A DNA stretch of 64,000 nt from contig NZ_CP054011.1 of NCBI RefSeq assembly GCF_013267595.1, positions 1 through 64,000 of the forward strand. Direction: 5' to 3'. This document shows positions 27,620 to 36,594 of this stretch, piece by piece (the stretch's first letter is position 1; each line of letters opens with the position of its first letter). The position numbers and the translations under genes are program-made. This DNA comes from Prevotella melaninogenica. Lineage in GTDB: Bacteria > Bacteroidota > Bacteroidia > Bacteroidales > Bacteroidaceae. The notes below the pieces were generated by a model that saw nothing but the letters and a program-made list of their open reading frames with translations, searched no databases and was not told the origin of the DNA.

Positions 27620-28450
27620 ATGATTGAAACTTTCAACACAGGAGAGACACAAGAAAGCCTCCGACAGGAATATAACCCAGACGGCTCTGTGCTAAGAAAA
27701 GCACAGTTGCGACTTCTCGATATGGCTATCTATCTGCAGGAAACAGCGAAGAAGATAGGTGTTCCTTGCCGACTTGATGGCGGAAATGTGTTAGGGGCAA
27801 TGCGTCATGGGGGATTTATTCCTTGGGATGACGACATTGACATGGTTGTAGACTACAAGGATTTCAAACGTCTCTGTGACTATTTGAAGGCGCATCCACA
27901 CCCTCAATACGTCTTGCAAGACAACGATACGGACCCTGGTTTCTATAAGGAATGGGCTTGTCTACGTGATTTAAAAAGCGAGAACAGAAGTCATGATAAT
28001 CAGCAGAGTGCTGACCGAAGAATGCATGAGGCGCAGAAATTCAGAGGACTTCATGTAGACATCTTCCCCTATGAGGGTAACATGATTCCTTGGTTGCAGC
28101 GTTTGGCAGCCAAACTATCAGTCAATGTTAACACAAAGTTAGCTGGTCGTTATCCTCTCTTGGCACAAATAGCTTATAAGTTCCTACATGTCATAGTCTT
28201 TCCAGTATTCCGATTGGTTGGGAAACTGTTTGGTAATCCCGACCTCTATATGCACTCTTACGGTGCATGGTTTTATGAGCAGAACCCGCGTCGTTGCATG
28301 ATACCACATAAAGACATCGTCTTTGAAGGGCATACCTTTGAAGGGCCAGCCGATGCTGATGAGTTATGTCGTATCGCCTATGGGAACTACATGGACTTAC
28401 CACCAAGGGACAAGCGTGATAGACACAAGATAGATGTCGTCTTTAAGTAG
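27620..28450 (+). CDS. LicD family phosphotransferase
   Basis: The 276-residue protein has the LicD/fukutin-related nucleotidyltransferase-fold signature: GGNVLGAMRHGGFIPWDDDI around residues 54-73, where the Asp pair binds metal. LicD enzymes move phosphocholine from CDP-choline onto glycans. The related fukutin and FKRP move ribitol-phosphate from CDP-ribitol. The next gene encodes an IspD/TarI-type cytidylyltransferase, which favours a CDP-polyol donor over CDP-choline, and no choline kinase or choline transporter is near. The cell-surface glycan acceptor is unknown. Confidence 0.9.
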   Translation: MIETFNTGETQESLRQEYNPDGSVLRKAQLRLLDMAIYLQETAKKIGVPCRLDGGNVLGAMRHGGFIPWDDDIDMVVDYKDFKRLCDYLKAHPHPQYVLQDNDTDPGFYKEWACLRDLKSENRSHDNQQSADRRMHEAQKFRGLHVDIFPYEGNMIPWLQRLAAKLSVNVNTKLAGRYPLLAQIAYKFLHVIVFPVFRLVGKLFGNPDLYMHSYGAWFYEQNPRRCMIPHKDIVFEGHTFEGPADADELCRIAYGNYMDLPPRDKRDRHKIDVVFK

Positions 28451-28526
28451 TAAGACGGTACGGTAATGTGCGTGTCAGTAGACAGTGATTTCCCCATCTT
28501 ATAATAACAATAAGCCAAATATAGTT

Positions 28527-29261
28527 ATGAACATAGCAGTGATCTTTGCAGGAGGTTCTGGACTACGTATGCACACGAAGTCGCGCCCTAAGCAGTTTCT
28601 TGACCTAAACGGAAAGCCGATAATCATCTATACATTAGAGTTGTTTGACAACCACTCGGATATAGATGCTATTGTTGTAGCATGTATTGAAGGTTGGATA
28701 CCTTTCCTTGAGAAGCAGCTCCGTAAGTTTGAGATTAATAAGGTAGTGAAGATTATACCAGGTGGAAAGTCTGGACAGGAATCTATCTACAAGGGACTGT
28801 GTGCTGCAGAGGAATATGCGCAGAGTAAGCGTGTAAGTAATGAAGAGGCAATCGTTCTTATTCACGATGGTGTTCGTCCGCTCATAACAGAAGAGACGAT
28901 AACAGATAACATTAAGAAAGTTGAAGAAGTAGGGAGTTGTATCACTTGTATCCCAGCAACAGAAACACTTATCGTGAAGCAGGCTGACGACGCTTTGGAG
29001 ATTCCTTCTCGTGCCGATTCGTTCATTGCTCGTGCGCCACAGAGCTTTCGTTTGGTCGATATAATAACTGCTCATCGACGCTCCTTGGTGGAAGGAAAAG
29101 CCGATTTCATCGATTCTTGTACGATGATGAGCCACTATGGGTATAAGTTAGGGACGATTATCGGGCCAATGGAGAATATTAAGATTACAACCGCAACAGA
29201 CTTCTTCGTGCTGCGTGCGATGGTGAAGGTGCATGAAGATCAGCAGATATTTGGATTGTAA
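28527..29261 (+). CDS. IspD/TarI-family cytidylyltransferase (probably CDP-ribitol type)
   Basis: From MNIAVIFAGGSGLRM the product has 244 residues. The family CTP site (AGGSGLRM, SRPKQFL), IHDGVRPLI and the C-terminal NIKITTATDF are present. The last two resemble TarI (ribitol-5-phosphate cytidylyltransferase), whose corresponding stretch reads NLKITTVTDL, more than IspD (NIKVTRPEDL). Placement between licD and surface-sugar genes also supports a CDP-polyol role. A function as the MEP-pathway IspD cannot be excluded, since dxr is in the same window (though far away). The 14-residue upstream extension from 28485 is not conserved-looking. Confidence 0.85.
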   Translation: MNIAVIFAGGSGLRMHTKSRPKQFLDLNGKPIIIYTLELFDNHSDIDAIVVACIEGWIPFLEKQLRKFEINKVVKIIPGGKSGQESIYKGLCAAEEYAQSKRVSNEEAIVLIHDGVRPLITEETITDNIKKVEEVGSCITCIPATETLIVKQADDALEIPSRADSFIARAPQSFRLVDIITAHRRSLVEGKADFIDSCTMMSHYGYKLGTIIGPMENIKITTATDFFVLRAMVKVHEDQQIFGL

Positions 29262-29315
29262 AGATGTTGTTATATTTCGATGGAATGGGGATTTTTATAA
29301 CTTTATAGGGTGAGA

Positions 29316-30365
29316 ATGAAGGAAAGAATACTAAAAGAAGATATAAGCTATTTTGCAGATACGTTTCCTTTCTCAGCAGCATTGGGAGGGAAGACGATAG
29401 CTGTAACGGGGGCAACTGGCTTGTTGGGTGCATGTATGGTACGTTGCCTGTTGGCTCTACGCACAGAAAAAGGTATCAACTTACAAGTGGTGGCTGTTGT
29501 AAGGAATGTGCAGAAAGCAGAGAGAATGTTTGGTCAGATAAGTGATGAAATCAGCTATTATTCCTATGACTTCTCTTGTTTTGAACCATTCGCACCTACG
29601 AAAAAGATAGACTACATCTTCCATTTTGCTGCCCCTACAGCTTCAAAAGATTTCGTTGAATACCCTGTAGAGACGATGAATACTGTCTATGGCGGTATGC
29701 AAAACCTATTGTCTTACGCTCATCAGCATGGAGTAATTTCGATGGTGTTAGCCTCAACGTTAGAAGTCTATGGTACTGTCACTGACGACCGACGCCCACT
29801 CACAGAAGACATGCAGGGATATCTTGACCCAATGGCAACTCGTAGCAGTTATCCGTTAGCAAAGAGAGCTGCCGAAGCTTTGTGCCATAATTACGCAGAC
29901 GAGTACGGTGTCCACGTGAAGGTGGCACGTTTGGCACAGACTTTCGGTGCTGGTGTGAATGGTAATGACAATCGTGTCTTTGCGCAATTTGCACGCAGTG
30001 TTATGAAGAATGAGGATATCATTCTACATACGACAGGCGAACTCTGTCGTTGCTATTGCTATACGATAGATGCCGTCACGGCAATGCTGTATATTCTCTT
30101 GCATGGTAAGGATGGTGAAGCATATAATGTAGCAAACGAAGACACTTATATCTCTATCCGTGAGATGGCTGAGTTGGTTGCTTCAACGTTTAATCCTCAG
30201 AGAGTGAAGGTGGTGATACAGCCACAAGAGGGCTTAGGATATTCGCCAACAACCAAGCTCAGACTTGCCACACAGCGTATTCAGGAGTTAGGTTGGAAAC
30301 CTCATTATGGGTTAAAGGAGATGTTCCGTCGTCTCATCCTTTCAATGGAGGAAGAACAGGTATGA
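29316..30365 (+). CDS. NAD-dependent epimerase/dehydratase (extended SDR)
   Basis: The 349-residue Rossmann protein has the nucleotide site TGATGLLG at residues 31-38 and a Ser-x-n-Tyr-x3-Lys catalytic centre in SSYPLAKRAAE at about 177. It most resembles nucleotide-sugar epimerases/dehydratases of surface-glycan clusters. In this cluster it might instead supply a reduced polyol precursor, but that is speculation. The start is the ATG at 29316, preceded by AGGGTGAG; a GTG two codons earlier is possible. Its TGA overlaps the next ATG, indicating coupling. Confidence 0.88.
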   Translation: MKERILKEDISYFADTFPFSAALGGKTIAVTGATGLLGACMVRCLLALRTEKGINLQVVAVVRNVQKAERMFGQISDEISYYSYDFSCFEPFAPTKKIDYIFHFAAPTASKDFVEYPVETMNTVYGGMQNLLSYAHQHGVISMVLASTLEVYGTVTDDRRPLTEDMQGYLDPMATRSSYPLAKRAAEALCHNYADEYGVHVKVARLAQTFGAGVNGNDNRVFAQFARSVMKNEDIILHTTGELCRCYCYTIDAVTAMLYILLHGKDGEAYNVANEDTYISIREMAELVASTFNPQRVKVVIQPQEGLGYSPTTKLRLATQRIQELGWKPHYGLKEMFRRLILSMEEEQV

Positions 30366-31264
30366 GTAATTTTCTGCAACGGATAAGAGAGAGCCTTTTC
30401 CATGTCTACGACCGAAAAGACTTGCGAAGATGGGAGGGCGACCCTAAGAATGAGCTGCCTATCTATGGTGTTTATCATGTCATGTTAGACACTGGATGGG
30501 AGCCATTGGTGAGAAGGCAGATTGATAACCTGCGTAAGAGCGGTCTGCTGGATGCGACAACGACTTTCTTTGTGAGTTGCATCGCAGCCCATCAAGAGGA
30601 TGTGGACTGTCTGAAGCGTATTATCAATAGTGATAAGCTCGTGATAATATCCAATGTCACCGACCCTAAGCGGTATGAGTATCCTGCTTTAGAGTTCATT
30701 AAGCAACTGTCTGAAAAGGAGGATTGTTTTTTCTATTACTTCCATACGAAGGGTATCTCTTACCAGTCGTTAACCTCTAACGACCGTCTTTTCTGTTCTT
30801 TTAAGCAGAAGATAGAGGCTTGGAGAGAGATGTTAGAATATTTCATCTTTGATAAGTGGAAGGTTGCCGTGAATGTTCTGAATGAAGGATATGATACCTA
30901 TAGCTGTTATCGATGGCCACCACGCAACTATACCATGTATTCTGGTAGTTTTTGGTGGGCAAAGTCGGCTTATATAAGGACACTCCCAGACTTTGATAAA
31001 GCGGTTATCTCTACCAATCGTTTCTATTCTGAAGTTTGGCTTTTTGAGCGAAATCATCGACAGTTCTCGGCATTCGACACAATAGCCGACCTCTACTTTG
31101 TAAGGATTCCTCGTTCTATCTATACGGACGAGCAGACAAAATGGCTTGATAAGGTTTGCTTCTCGTTTACTTATAATATGCGAAAAATAGAAAAGCATAT
31201 TTTTAAATACAATTATAAGAAACGGTGTCAGAAACGTTTCCAGAAACTCAAGAATGAGATATAA
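30362..31264 (+). CDS. Putative glycosyltransferase of the HTKG-motif type
   Basis: The 300-residue soluble protein contains GVYHVMLDTGWEPLVRRQID near the N-terminus, FFYYFHTKGIS at about 125-135 and YSGSFWWAKSAYIRTL. A (F/Y)xHTKG(I/S) motif followed by a tryptophan-rich G(S/N)FWWA motif occurs in a broad group of uncharacterised glycosyltransferase-like proteins of cell-surface loci. I assign it to glycosyl transfer on that basis and on context. It overlaps the epimerase stop by 3 bases (ATGA). It is the last gene of the group, with a long spacer downstream. Confidence 0.65.
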   Translation: MSNFLQRIRESLFHVYDRKDLRRWEGDPKNELPIYGVYHVMLDTGWEPLVRRQIDNLRKSGLLDATTTFFVSCIAAHQEDVDCLKRIINSDKLVIISNVTDPKRYEYPALEFIKQLSEKEDCFFYYFHTKGISYQSLTSNDRLFCSFKQKIEAWREMLEYFIFDKWKVAVNVLNEGYDTYSCYRWPPRNYTMYSGSFWWAKSAYIRTLPDFDKAVISTNRFYSEVWLFERNHRQFSAFDTIADLYFVRIPRSIYTDEQTKWLDKVCFSFTYNMRKIEKHIFKYNYKKRCQKRFQKLKNEI

Positions 31265-32250
31265 TATAAGGTGATGGATTGTTTAGAGAGGTGCGTTCTC
31301 AGCCCTCTTGTTTGTTATACATCCTCATTACCTCTATTTGATATGAGGATGATTTTCCTGTCATATATGTCATTCCTTATGTACGTTTAACATCTTGATA
31401 ATCAAAAGGAATTATCCAAATGTTAAAATGACAGCAACTAAAACTAAAATTAAATTGGGGCTAATAGTTGTGTTTATCTTCCTTATTTAGATTATTGGTG
31501 TCCGATAAAACTTTTGGGAGTTATCTGTGTTAGATAAAATAGGCTTAAACTTATGATTTCATTAATTTATTTGGTTATTATAGGGCTTCCTTGTCAAAAT
31601 AAGCGCATTTTATAATGCTTACAGTTTAAAACTGGAAACCAAGCCCATGGATAAGTAAAACGGCTGCAACACCGATGGATAAAGAGCTTTCGGTCTATTT
31701 TTACGGGACAGCAATATATTTAGATAGGTATGATGACTCCCTTTCTGAGGAGAGTAACTTTTTCTAAGTATTATGATATTTGTATATAGAGTGAGTAAGG
31801 GAGAATACGATGATATGTAAGTGTGAATAAGATTCATACTTGTAATTTTTATGGGTTTGCTTAACTTTGATTAGATGTTTTTGACCAAAAGAGAAACTAT
31901 AAAGAAGGAAAGGAAATTTAAACGAATAAAAAGGAAATTTATAACAATAATTTGATAATCTTCTTATAAGTAGTTTGCTTTAACTTTGCAATACTAAAAT
32001 TAAGATATCTCCACATAGGTGTCAGGACAAAAATATTCAAGTTCGCTGAGGCGACCTAATAACTCAAAGTTCTACTCCGTGAGAGTCTTTTTTAACGACT
32101 GGAAGATGGTTATCCGTTGTACAGTGTGTCTGGGTAATGATTGATATATGATTATGTGTCATCATTGCAGGACTCTAAGCTTTTGATAAAGAACCCTTTT
32201 GAATAAAGAAGGAAAAGATATATCAAATAATTAAAACTAAAGACGTAAAA
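31265..32250. other. Spacer of about 1 kb with an IS-end relic and a long leader
   Basis: No gene is supported here. At 31493-31511 the sequence TATTGGTGTCCGATAAAAC is identical to the right terminal repeat of the IS at 36500-37962, without the IS interior. A TAACTTTG box at 31981-31988 probably starts the transcript of the LRR surface protein, leaving a 5' leader of about 255 nt. That leader contains AACTC/GAGTC pairing and a T-run near 32062-32092. Confidence 0.55.
31981..31988 (+). promoter_or_regulatory. -7 box of the LRR surface protein gene
   Basis: TAACTTTG followed by GCAATAC. The -33 element is not clear. It implies an untranslated leader of about 255 nt. Confidence 0.5.
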
Positions 32251-35200
32251 ATGAAGAGAATTAAATTCCTTTTGTTCGTATTGCTTGCATTGCTATATGT
32301 GACCAATGCAAGTGCACTGATTGTGAACGACACTTTCACTCGGGATGGTAACACGTACAGGGTTACTAAGATGGATGAGGCTCATGATGGAATCCCAAAA
32401 ACCTACAATGTGGCGTTCGTATCATCTACTAACACTACAGTAAACATTCCTGCAACAGTTACGGATCCTCATAACCAGTATATTTTTAACGTAACGGCAA
32501 TAGCTAATAACAGTACGGTTCCCAATGCAACATCTGTCACGATGCCTAACACTATCGTACGAATTGAAGCTAATGCGTTTAAGGATGGTAATATCACAAG
32601 TATCACAATACCAAAGTCTGTCACTGAAATCAAAAGTGGTGCTTTCGGTCAGATGAGCCACCTTACAGCAATTAACGTTGATGCTGCAAACCCGAACTTC
32701 CGTTCTGATAATGGTGTACTCATAGAGAAGAAGGATTCAAAAGAGTGGGTAGCTGGTTATCCTATGGCAAAGCCTGATGTGGAATACACAGTGCCAGAAG
32801 GAGTTTATGGTGTATACACAAATGCTTTCCAACGTGCTGCTTACCTAACAAAAATTACTTTACCAGCTTCGTTAAAGGAATCACCTTCAACAGCAGAGTT
32901 CAATGGTTATACAAGTGCTCAGAACCTTAAAGAGATTGCTGTCGCTGCTGGTAATACAGCATTTAAGTCTGTGGATGGTGTCCTCTTATCAGCTGATGGT
33001 AAAAAGTTGATTGCTTATCCAAATGGGAAAGCAGGCTCTCCTTCAACTAATCCAGCTTATCAAGGTGTGACGGGGCAGCCTAACGCAAGTGTTTATAAGA
33101 TTCCAGATGGTGTGGAGTCTATAGAACAAGCAGCCTTTGCACAGGTTAATGGACTTACTGCTATCGAATTGAATGGGGTAAAGAAACTTGCTAAAGGTGC
33201 CTTTGACAAGGCTGTTAAATTAAGAAATGTATTACTTGGTCCTTCTGTTGATACTATAGAAGATGGTGCCTTCGGTGGTAATAACGATCTCGCTGCGTTT
33301 GATGTAGACCCAGCAAATCCTAATTATGCAGCTGCTGATGGTGTTATTTACACAAAGAATAAGGAAGAACTTGTGTTATTCCCTGCTGGTAAGGCTGGTG
33401 AATATACTACTTTACCAACCACAAAGAAGATTCGTAAAAGAGCTTTCTACTATGCTCAGAAAGTTACTAAGGTGAACTTCAATAGTAATCTTGAAGAAAT
33501 TGATAATGATGCTTTCCAAGCAACTACAAAATTAGAGAATATCACTTTTGAAGCGCCAGCTAAGATTAAGACTATCGGTACATTTGCCTTCCAAGGTTCA
33601 GGACTAACCGAACTTAACATACCTGCATCATTACAAGTTGTTAGTTGGAGTGCCTTTGGTTCAACTAAATTAAAGAAGGTTACCGTTGCAGATGGTTCAC
33701 AGTTGCAATCAATCAATACGGGTGCTTTCAATGGTTGTAAGGATCTTGAGGAATTTACTTTTGAGGGTTCTTCTACCTTGAATAAGATTCAGGCAGATGC
33801 TTTCAGTGGTGATGATAAATTGAAGAGTTTTGTTATTCCAGAGAAAGTTACCGTTCTTGAGAGAGGTGCCTTTAATGGTGCATCTGGTTTGGAGACTATC
33901 ACCTTCAAGCAACCTGCTACGATGACTGTTATCGGTGAAGGTGCGTTCCAAAATGCAAAAGCATTAAAGAGAATAGAACTTCCAAGTACAGTTACAACGA
34001 TTAGTAAGGATGCTTTCAATACTTGTTCAAGCTTGACGGAGGTTGTAATCCCAGCAAGTGTGACCACAATTGACGCTACTGGCTTCCAAGAGTGTGCTAA
34101 ACTTGAGAAATTTACAGTAGATAAGAACAACACCGTTTATTCCAGTGTAGATGGTTTCTTGTTGAGTAAAGATAAGAAGAAATTAGTATCATTCCCTCCT
34201 GCAAAGGCTAATACTTATTATACGATGTTGCCTCCAACTATTGAGACAATCGGTAAGCAAGCATTCTATTTCGTACAGGCTCTTGAGAACGTAACAATCC
34301 CTGGGAAGGTAAAGAAGATTGAAGACTTCGCTTTCGACCGTGTTGGCAATTTGAATACGATAGCTTTCTTAGGTAAGACTCCTATTACTGATGTTGCTCC
34401 TTCAGCATTCAATCCTGCTAATGTAGATAAGTCTAAGATAGACCTTAGTGTACGTAAAGATGCTAAAGCAGCATTTGATAGTGATCCGTTATGGAGTCAG
34501 TTCCGTACCAGAGGTGTCTCTTTCTTCAAAGAAACTAATGGTACTGGTAATGGTACAACAGAATACTTCCCATTGTCAAAGAAGGCTGTAACGATTGTTG
34601 GTACACAAGCTGATGTCTATACATACGTAGTAAAGCCAACCGTAATAGATGATAACAACAACACATACGAGGTTCGTCTTTGGGGCGACTATGCAATGAA
34701 TGACAACACAACCAATATTCAGGAGGTTGTCTTCAAAAATACACTTGATTATGTAGGTCTTGATGCTTTCAAGAAGAATGATGGCTCTTCAACGGTTAAG
34801 CGCATCTACTTCACTGCGACTGTTCCTACAAAGGATATGAGTGCAACGAAGTGGGAATACATTGATAACTCAGGTAACTATACTCAGAAGGAGTTTGAAC
34901 CAAGCCTCAAGGTTTATGTAAAGAAGTCTGCTGAGAATGCTTATAAGACTGCTACTGGTTGGGATCGTTATGCAGGTCAAACATCTTATAAAATACCAGG
35001 TGAGATTAAAATAGCACATGGGTATGGTACTTTTGCACGTGAGTTTGATGCTGATCTCGGTATCTATGCACGTGAAAACAATGAAGCAGGACGTATAGGT
35101 GCTTTTATTACGCAGACTGCTGGTATGTCAACTGAGACGGATGCTACTGGTGTACAGACTACTAAGTTCATCATGAAGAGTATCAATTATGGTAATACTA

Positions 35201-35682
35201 ACGTAACTGACTATGATTATGTACCTGCAGAAACAGGTGTGTTACTGGAGAGCCGTAGTGGAGCAAGTACTCCTGCAGACTTCTACTATGCTATTGGTGA
35301 GAAGGACAATGTTACATATAGTCTCTCAAATAATATCATGGAAGGTGTGACGGTGAAGGATACTAAGAAACAATCTTCTACTTCTGATCCAATCTTCGCA
35401 ATGACAACAGCGGGTATCTTTAAGCCTCTCAAAATAGGAACAGATCGTACTATTCCTGTTCACAAGGCTGTTGCTCGTCCAAAGGTAACGTTGTCTGCTT
35501 CTGCAAAGGTTATGTTTGTCTTTGATGATGGTGAGAATCATAATATAGTAAATGCTATCGACACAATAGAGGACAACAATGTTGTAGATAATAATGCTTA
35601 TTATAATTTACAGGGTCAGCGTGTAGAGAACCCACAACATGGCGTGTTCATCCACAATGGTAAGAAGGTAATATTGAAATAA
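32251..35682 (+). CDS. BspA-like leucine-rich-repeat surface protein
   Basis: The 1143-residue protein has a signal peptide (MKRIKFLLFVLLALLYVTNA). From about residue 60 to 740 it carries many LRR_5 (BspA/Treponema type) repeats of about 23 residues, built on the pattern AF..C..L..I.IP..V..I. Spaced units of the form N..F.S.DGVL...K..L. occur between repeats. The C-terminus ends NAYYNLQGQRV ... HGVFIHNGKKVILK, a tail common on Prevotella secreted proteins and similar to type IX sorting tails. BspA-like proteins bind host matrix proteins and other bacteria. Repeat density makes copy-number variation between strains likely. Confidence 0.92.
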   Translation: MKRIKFLLFVLLALLYVTNASALIVNDTFTRDGNTYRVTKMDEAHDGIPKTYNVAFVSSTNTTVNIPATVTDPHNQYIFNVTAIANNSTVPNATSVTMPNTIVRIEANAFKDGNITSITIPKSVTEIKSGAFGQMSHLTAINVDAANPNFRSDNGVLIEKKDSKEWVAGYPMAKPDVEYTVPEGVYGVYTNAFQRAAYLTKITLPASLKESPSTAEFNGYTSAQNLKEIAVAAGNTAFKSVDGVLLSADGKKLIAYPNGKAGSPSTNPAYQGVTGQPNASVYKIPDGVESIEQAAFAQVNGLTAIELNGVKKLAKGAFDKAVKLRNVLLGPSVDTIEDGAFGGNNDLAAFDVDPANPNYAAADGVIYTKNKEELVLFPAGKAGEYTTLPTTKKIRKRAFYYAQKVTKVNFNSNLEEIDNDAFQATTKLENITFEAPAKIKTIGTFAFQGSGLTELNIPASLQVVSWSAFGSTKLKKVTVADGSQLQSINTGAFNGCKDLEEFTFEGSSTLNKIQADAFSGDDKLKSFVIPEKVTVLERGAFNGASGLETITFKQPATMTVIGEGAFQNAKALKRIELPSTVTTISKDAFNTCSSLTEVVIPASVTTIDATGFQECAKLEKFTVDKNNTVYSSVDGFLLSKDKKKLVSFPPAKANTYYTMLPPTIETIGKQAFYFVQALENVTIPGKVKKIEDFAFDRVGNLNTIAFLGKTPITDVAPSAFNPANVDKSKIDLSVRKDAKAAFDSDPLWSQFRTRGVSFFKETNGTGNGTTEYFPLSKKAVTIVGTQADVYTYVVKPTVIDDNNNTYEVRLWGDYAMNDNTTNIQEVVFKNTLDYVGLDAFKKNDGSSTVKRIYFTATVPTKDMSATKWEYIDNSGNYTQKEFEPSLKVYVKKSAENAYKTATGWDRYAGQTSYKIPGEIKIAHGYGTFAREFDADLGIYARENNEAGRIGAFITQTAGMSTETDATGVQTTKFIMKSINYGNTNVTDYDYVPAETGVLLESRSGASTPADFYYAIGEKDNVTYSLSNNIMEGVTVKDTKKQSSTSDPIFAMTTAGIFKPLKIGTDRTIPVHKAVARPKVTLSASAKVMFVFDDGENHNIVNAIDTIEDNNVVDNNAYYNLQGQRVENPQHGVFIHNGKKVILK

Positions 35683-35704
35683 GAATAAACTAAAATGCTT
35701 TTAT

Positions 35705-35753
35705 GTTGTAGGGGAGGTTAGGGAGTTTATAATCATTACGAATCCCCTACAGC
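35705..35753 (+). other. Intercistronic hairpin
   Basis: GTTGTAGGGGA (35705-35715) pairs with TCCCCTACAGC (35743-35753), 11 bp with one G-T pair and no T-run. It lies between the LRR gene and the 66-residue gene and may protect or separate parts of one transcript. Confidence 0.5.
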
Positions 35754-35812
35754 TAAAAGAAGTATTATGATTAGCAAGTTCACTAAAAAAGAAAATTAAA
35801 GGAGATAATATA

Positions 35813-36013
35813 ATGGAAAAGAAAGAATATACAACACCAGAGATACTTTGTTGTGATCTAAGGGCAGAGGGATTGATGGACGACCATACAGCTGTTTTAC
35901 AGACAAGTCCTCGTGTGTCTTCTACAGCCCCTGGTCAAGGTAGCGACCTTGGTGATGATGATGAGGTAGCTGCAAAGCCTATTTATGAATTCACAATTTG
36001 GGAGGAGGAGTAA
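35813..36013 (+). CDS. Small acidic protein, 66 residues
   Basis: This short protein starts MEKKEYTTPEILCCDLRAEG and ends AKPIYEFTIWEEE, with an acidic GSDLGDDDE centre. It is preceded by a good ribosome-binding site (AAAGGAG, 8-14 nt before the ATG). Short proteins opening with K-x-Y-x-x-P-x-I/T and ending in an acidic aromatic tail are frequent in Prevotella and Bacteroides, often in groups near surface or secreted proteins. Their function is unknown; peptide precursors have been considered. A 57-residue gene follows after 3 nt. Confidence 0.65.
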   Translation: MEKKEYTTPEILCCDLRAEGLMDDHTAVLQTSPRVSSTAPGQGSDLGDDDEVAAKPIYEFTIWEEE

Positions 36014-36016
36014 CCT

Positions 36017-36190
36017 ATGATACGACTATCACATCAGTCAGAAGTGATGGATGCAAGAACCTATTTCTATAAAGAGATGATGCGCAATCATATGGAAGAT
36101 GTACTGAAACGTATTGCATTAGGTTTACTTGGTGTATGCTCATTGAGGATGATTGCCCTTTGTGCATATATGTATGGACTTATTGGGTAA
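36017..36190 (+). CDS. Small membrane protein, 57 residues
   Basis: The frame opens 3 nt after the preceding stop (ATG at 36017) and ends 57 nt before a strong terminator. The first 30 residues are polar and charged (MIRLSHQSEVMDARTYFYKE); the rest is one hydrophobic helix (IALGLLGVCSLRMIALCAYM). Tight spacing to the 66-residue gene and the shared terminator support it as a real gene. No family is recognised. Confidence 0.55.
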   Translation: MIRLSHQSEVMDARTYFYKEMMRNHMEDVLKRIALGLLGVCSLRMIALCAYMYGLIG

Positions 36191-36247
36191 ATAGTCTTTA
36201 GAATCAAATAAATAATGTGACTTAAGTATTTAACCTCTTTGTTTTGA

Positions 36248-36288
36248 GGGTAGACTCTTTGTGATGTGAGGGTCTGCCCTTTTTGTTT
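36248..36288 (+). terminator. Rho-independent terminator of the LRR/small-gene unit
   Basis: GGGTAGACTCTT (36248-36259) pairs with GAGGGTCTGCCC (36268-36279) using a few G-T pairs, followed by TTTTTGTTTT. Confidence 0.8.
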
Positions 36289-36471
36289 TAATAAGCCATG
36301 CCACATGGAATTTTATTCCAACTTAGTTGCTTTATTGTAAATATAGTTGCCGTTTGTTGATTATAGTTGTCGTGTTTGAGAAATAATTTGGTCATTTTGT
36401 CTAAAGTATCATAGATATTTATTAAATTTACAAAATAATTTCAACTAAATCGAAAATGTAGAACAAAAACG

Positions 36472-36499
36472 ATGGTATCGAACTTTAGAGATATTTTGT
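36472..36499 (+). pseudogene. Severed original 5' end of the AraC-type gene
   Basis: ATG at 36472 begins Met-Val-Ser-Asn-Phe-Arg-Asp-Ile-Leu. If the IS and one copy of its 9-bp target repeat are removed, this frame runs directly into Ser-Phe-Val-Lys-Ser of the AraC-type gene at 37971 onward. So these bases are the native start of that gene, cut off by the insertion. Confidence 0.8.
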
Positions 36500-36594
36500 T
36501 ATTGCTGTCCGATAAAACCTCCATATACTGCAATATCCTCTCTCAATCCTGCTGAAATAGGCATGATTAGTTCTAATTTCAAATTCCAAGCCCC

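Noticed and set aside
28485..28526. Longer start for the cytidylyltransferase
   Set aside because: The 14 extra residues are not part of the fold; the conserved nucleotide-binding strand begins directly at the internal ATG at 28527.
31428..31490. 20-codon frame (MTATKTKIKLGLIVVFIFLI) next to the solo IS end
   Set aside because: It stops before the IS motif begins, lacks a promoter and is too short to judge; it may be chance.
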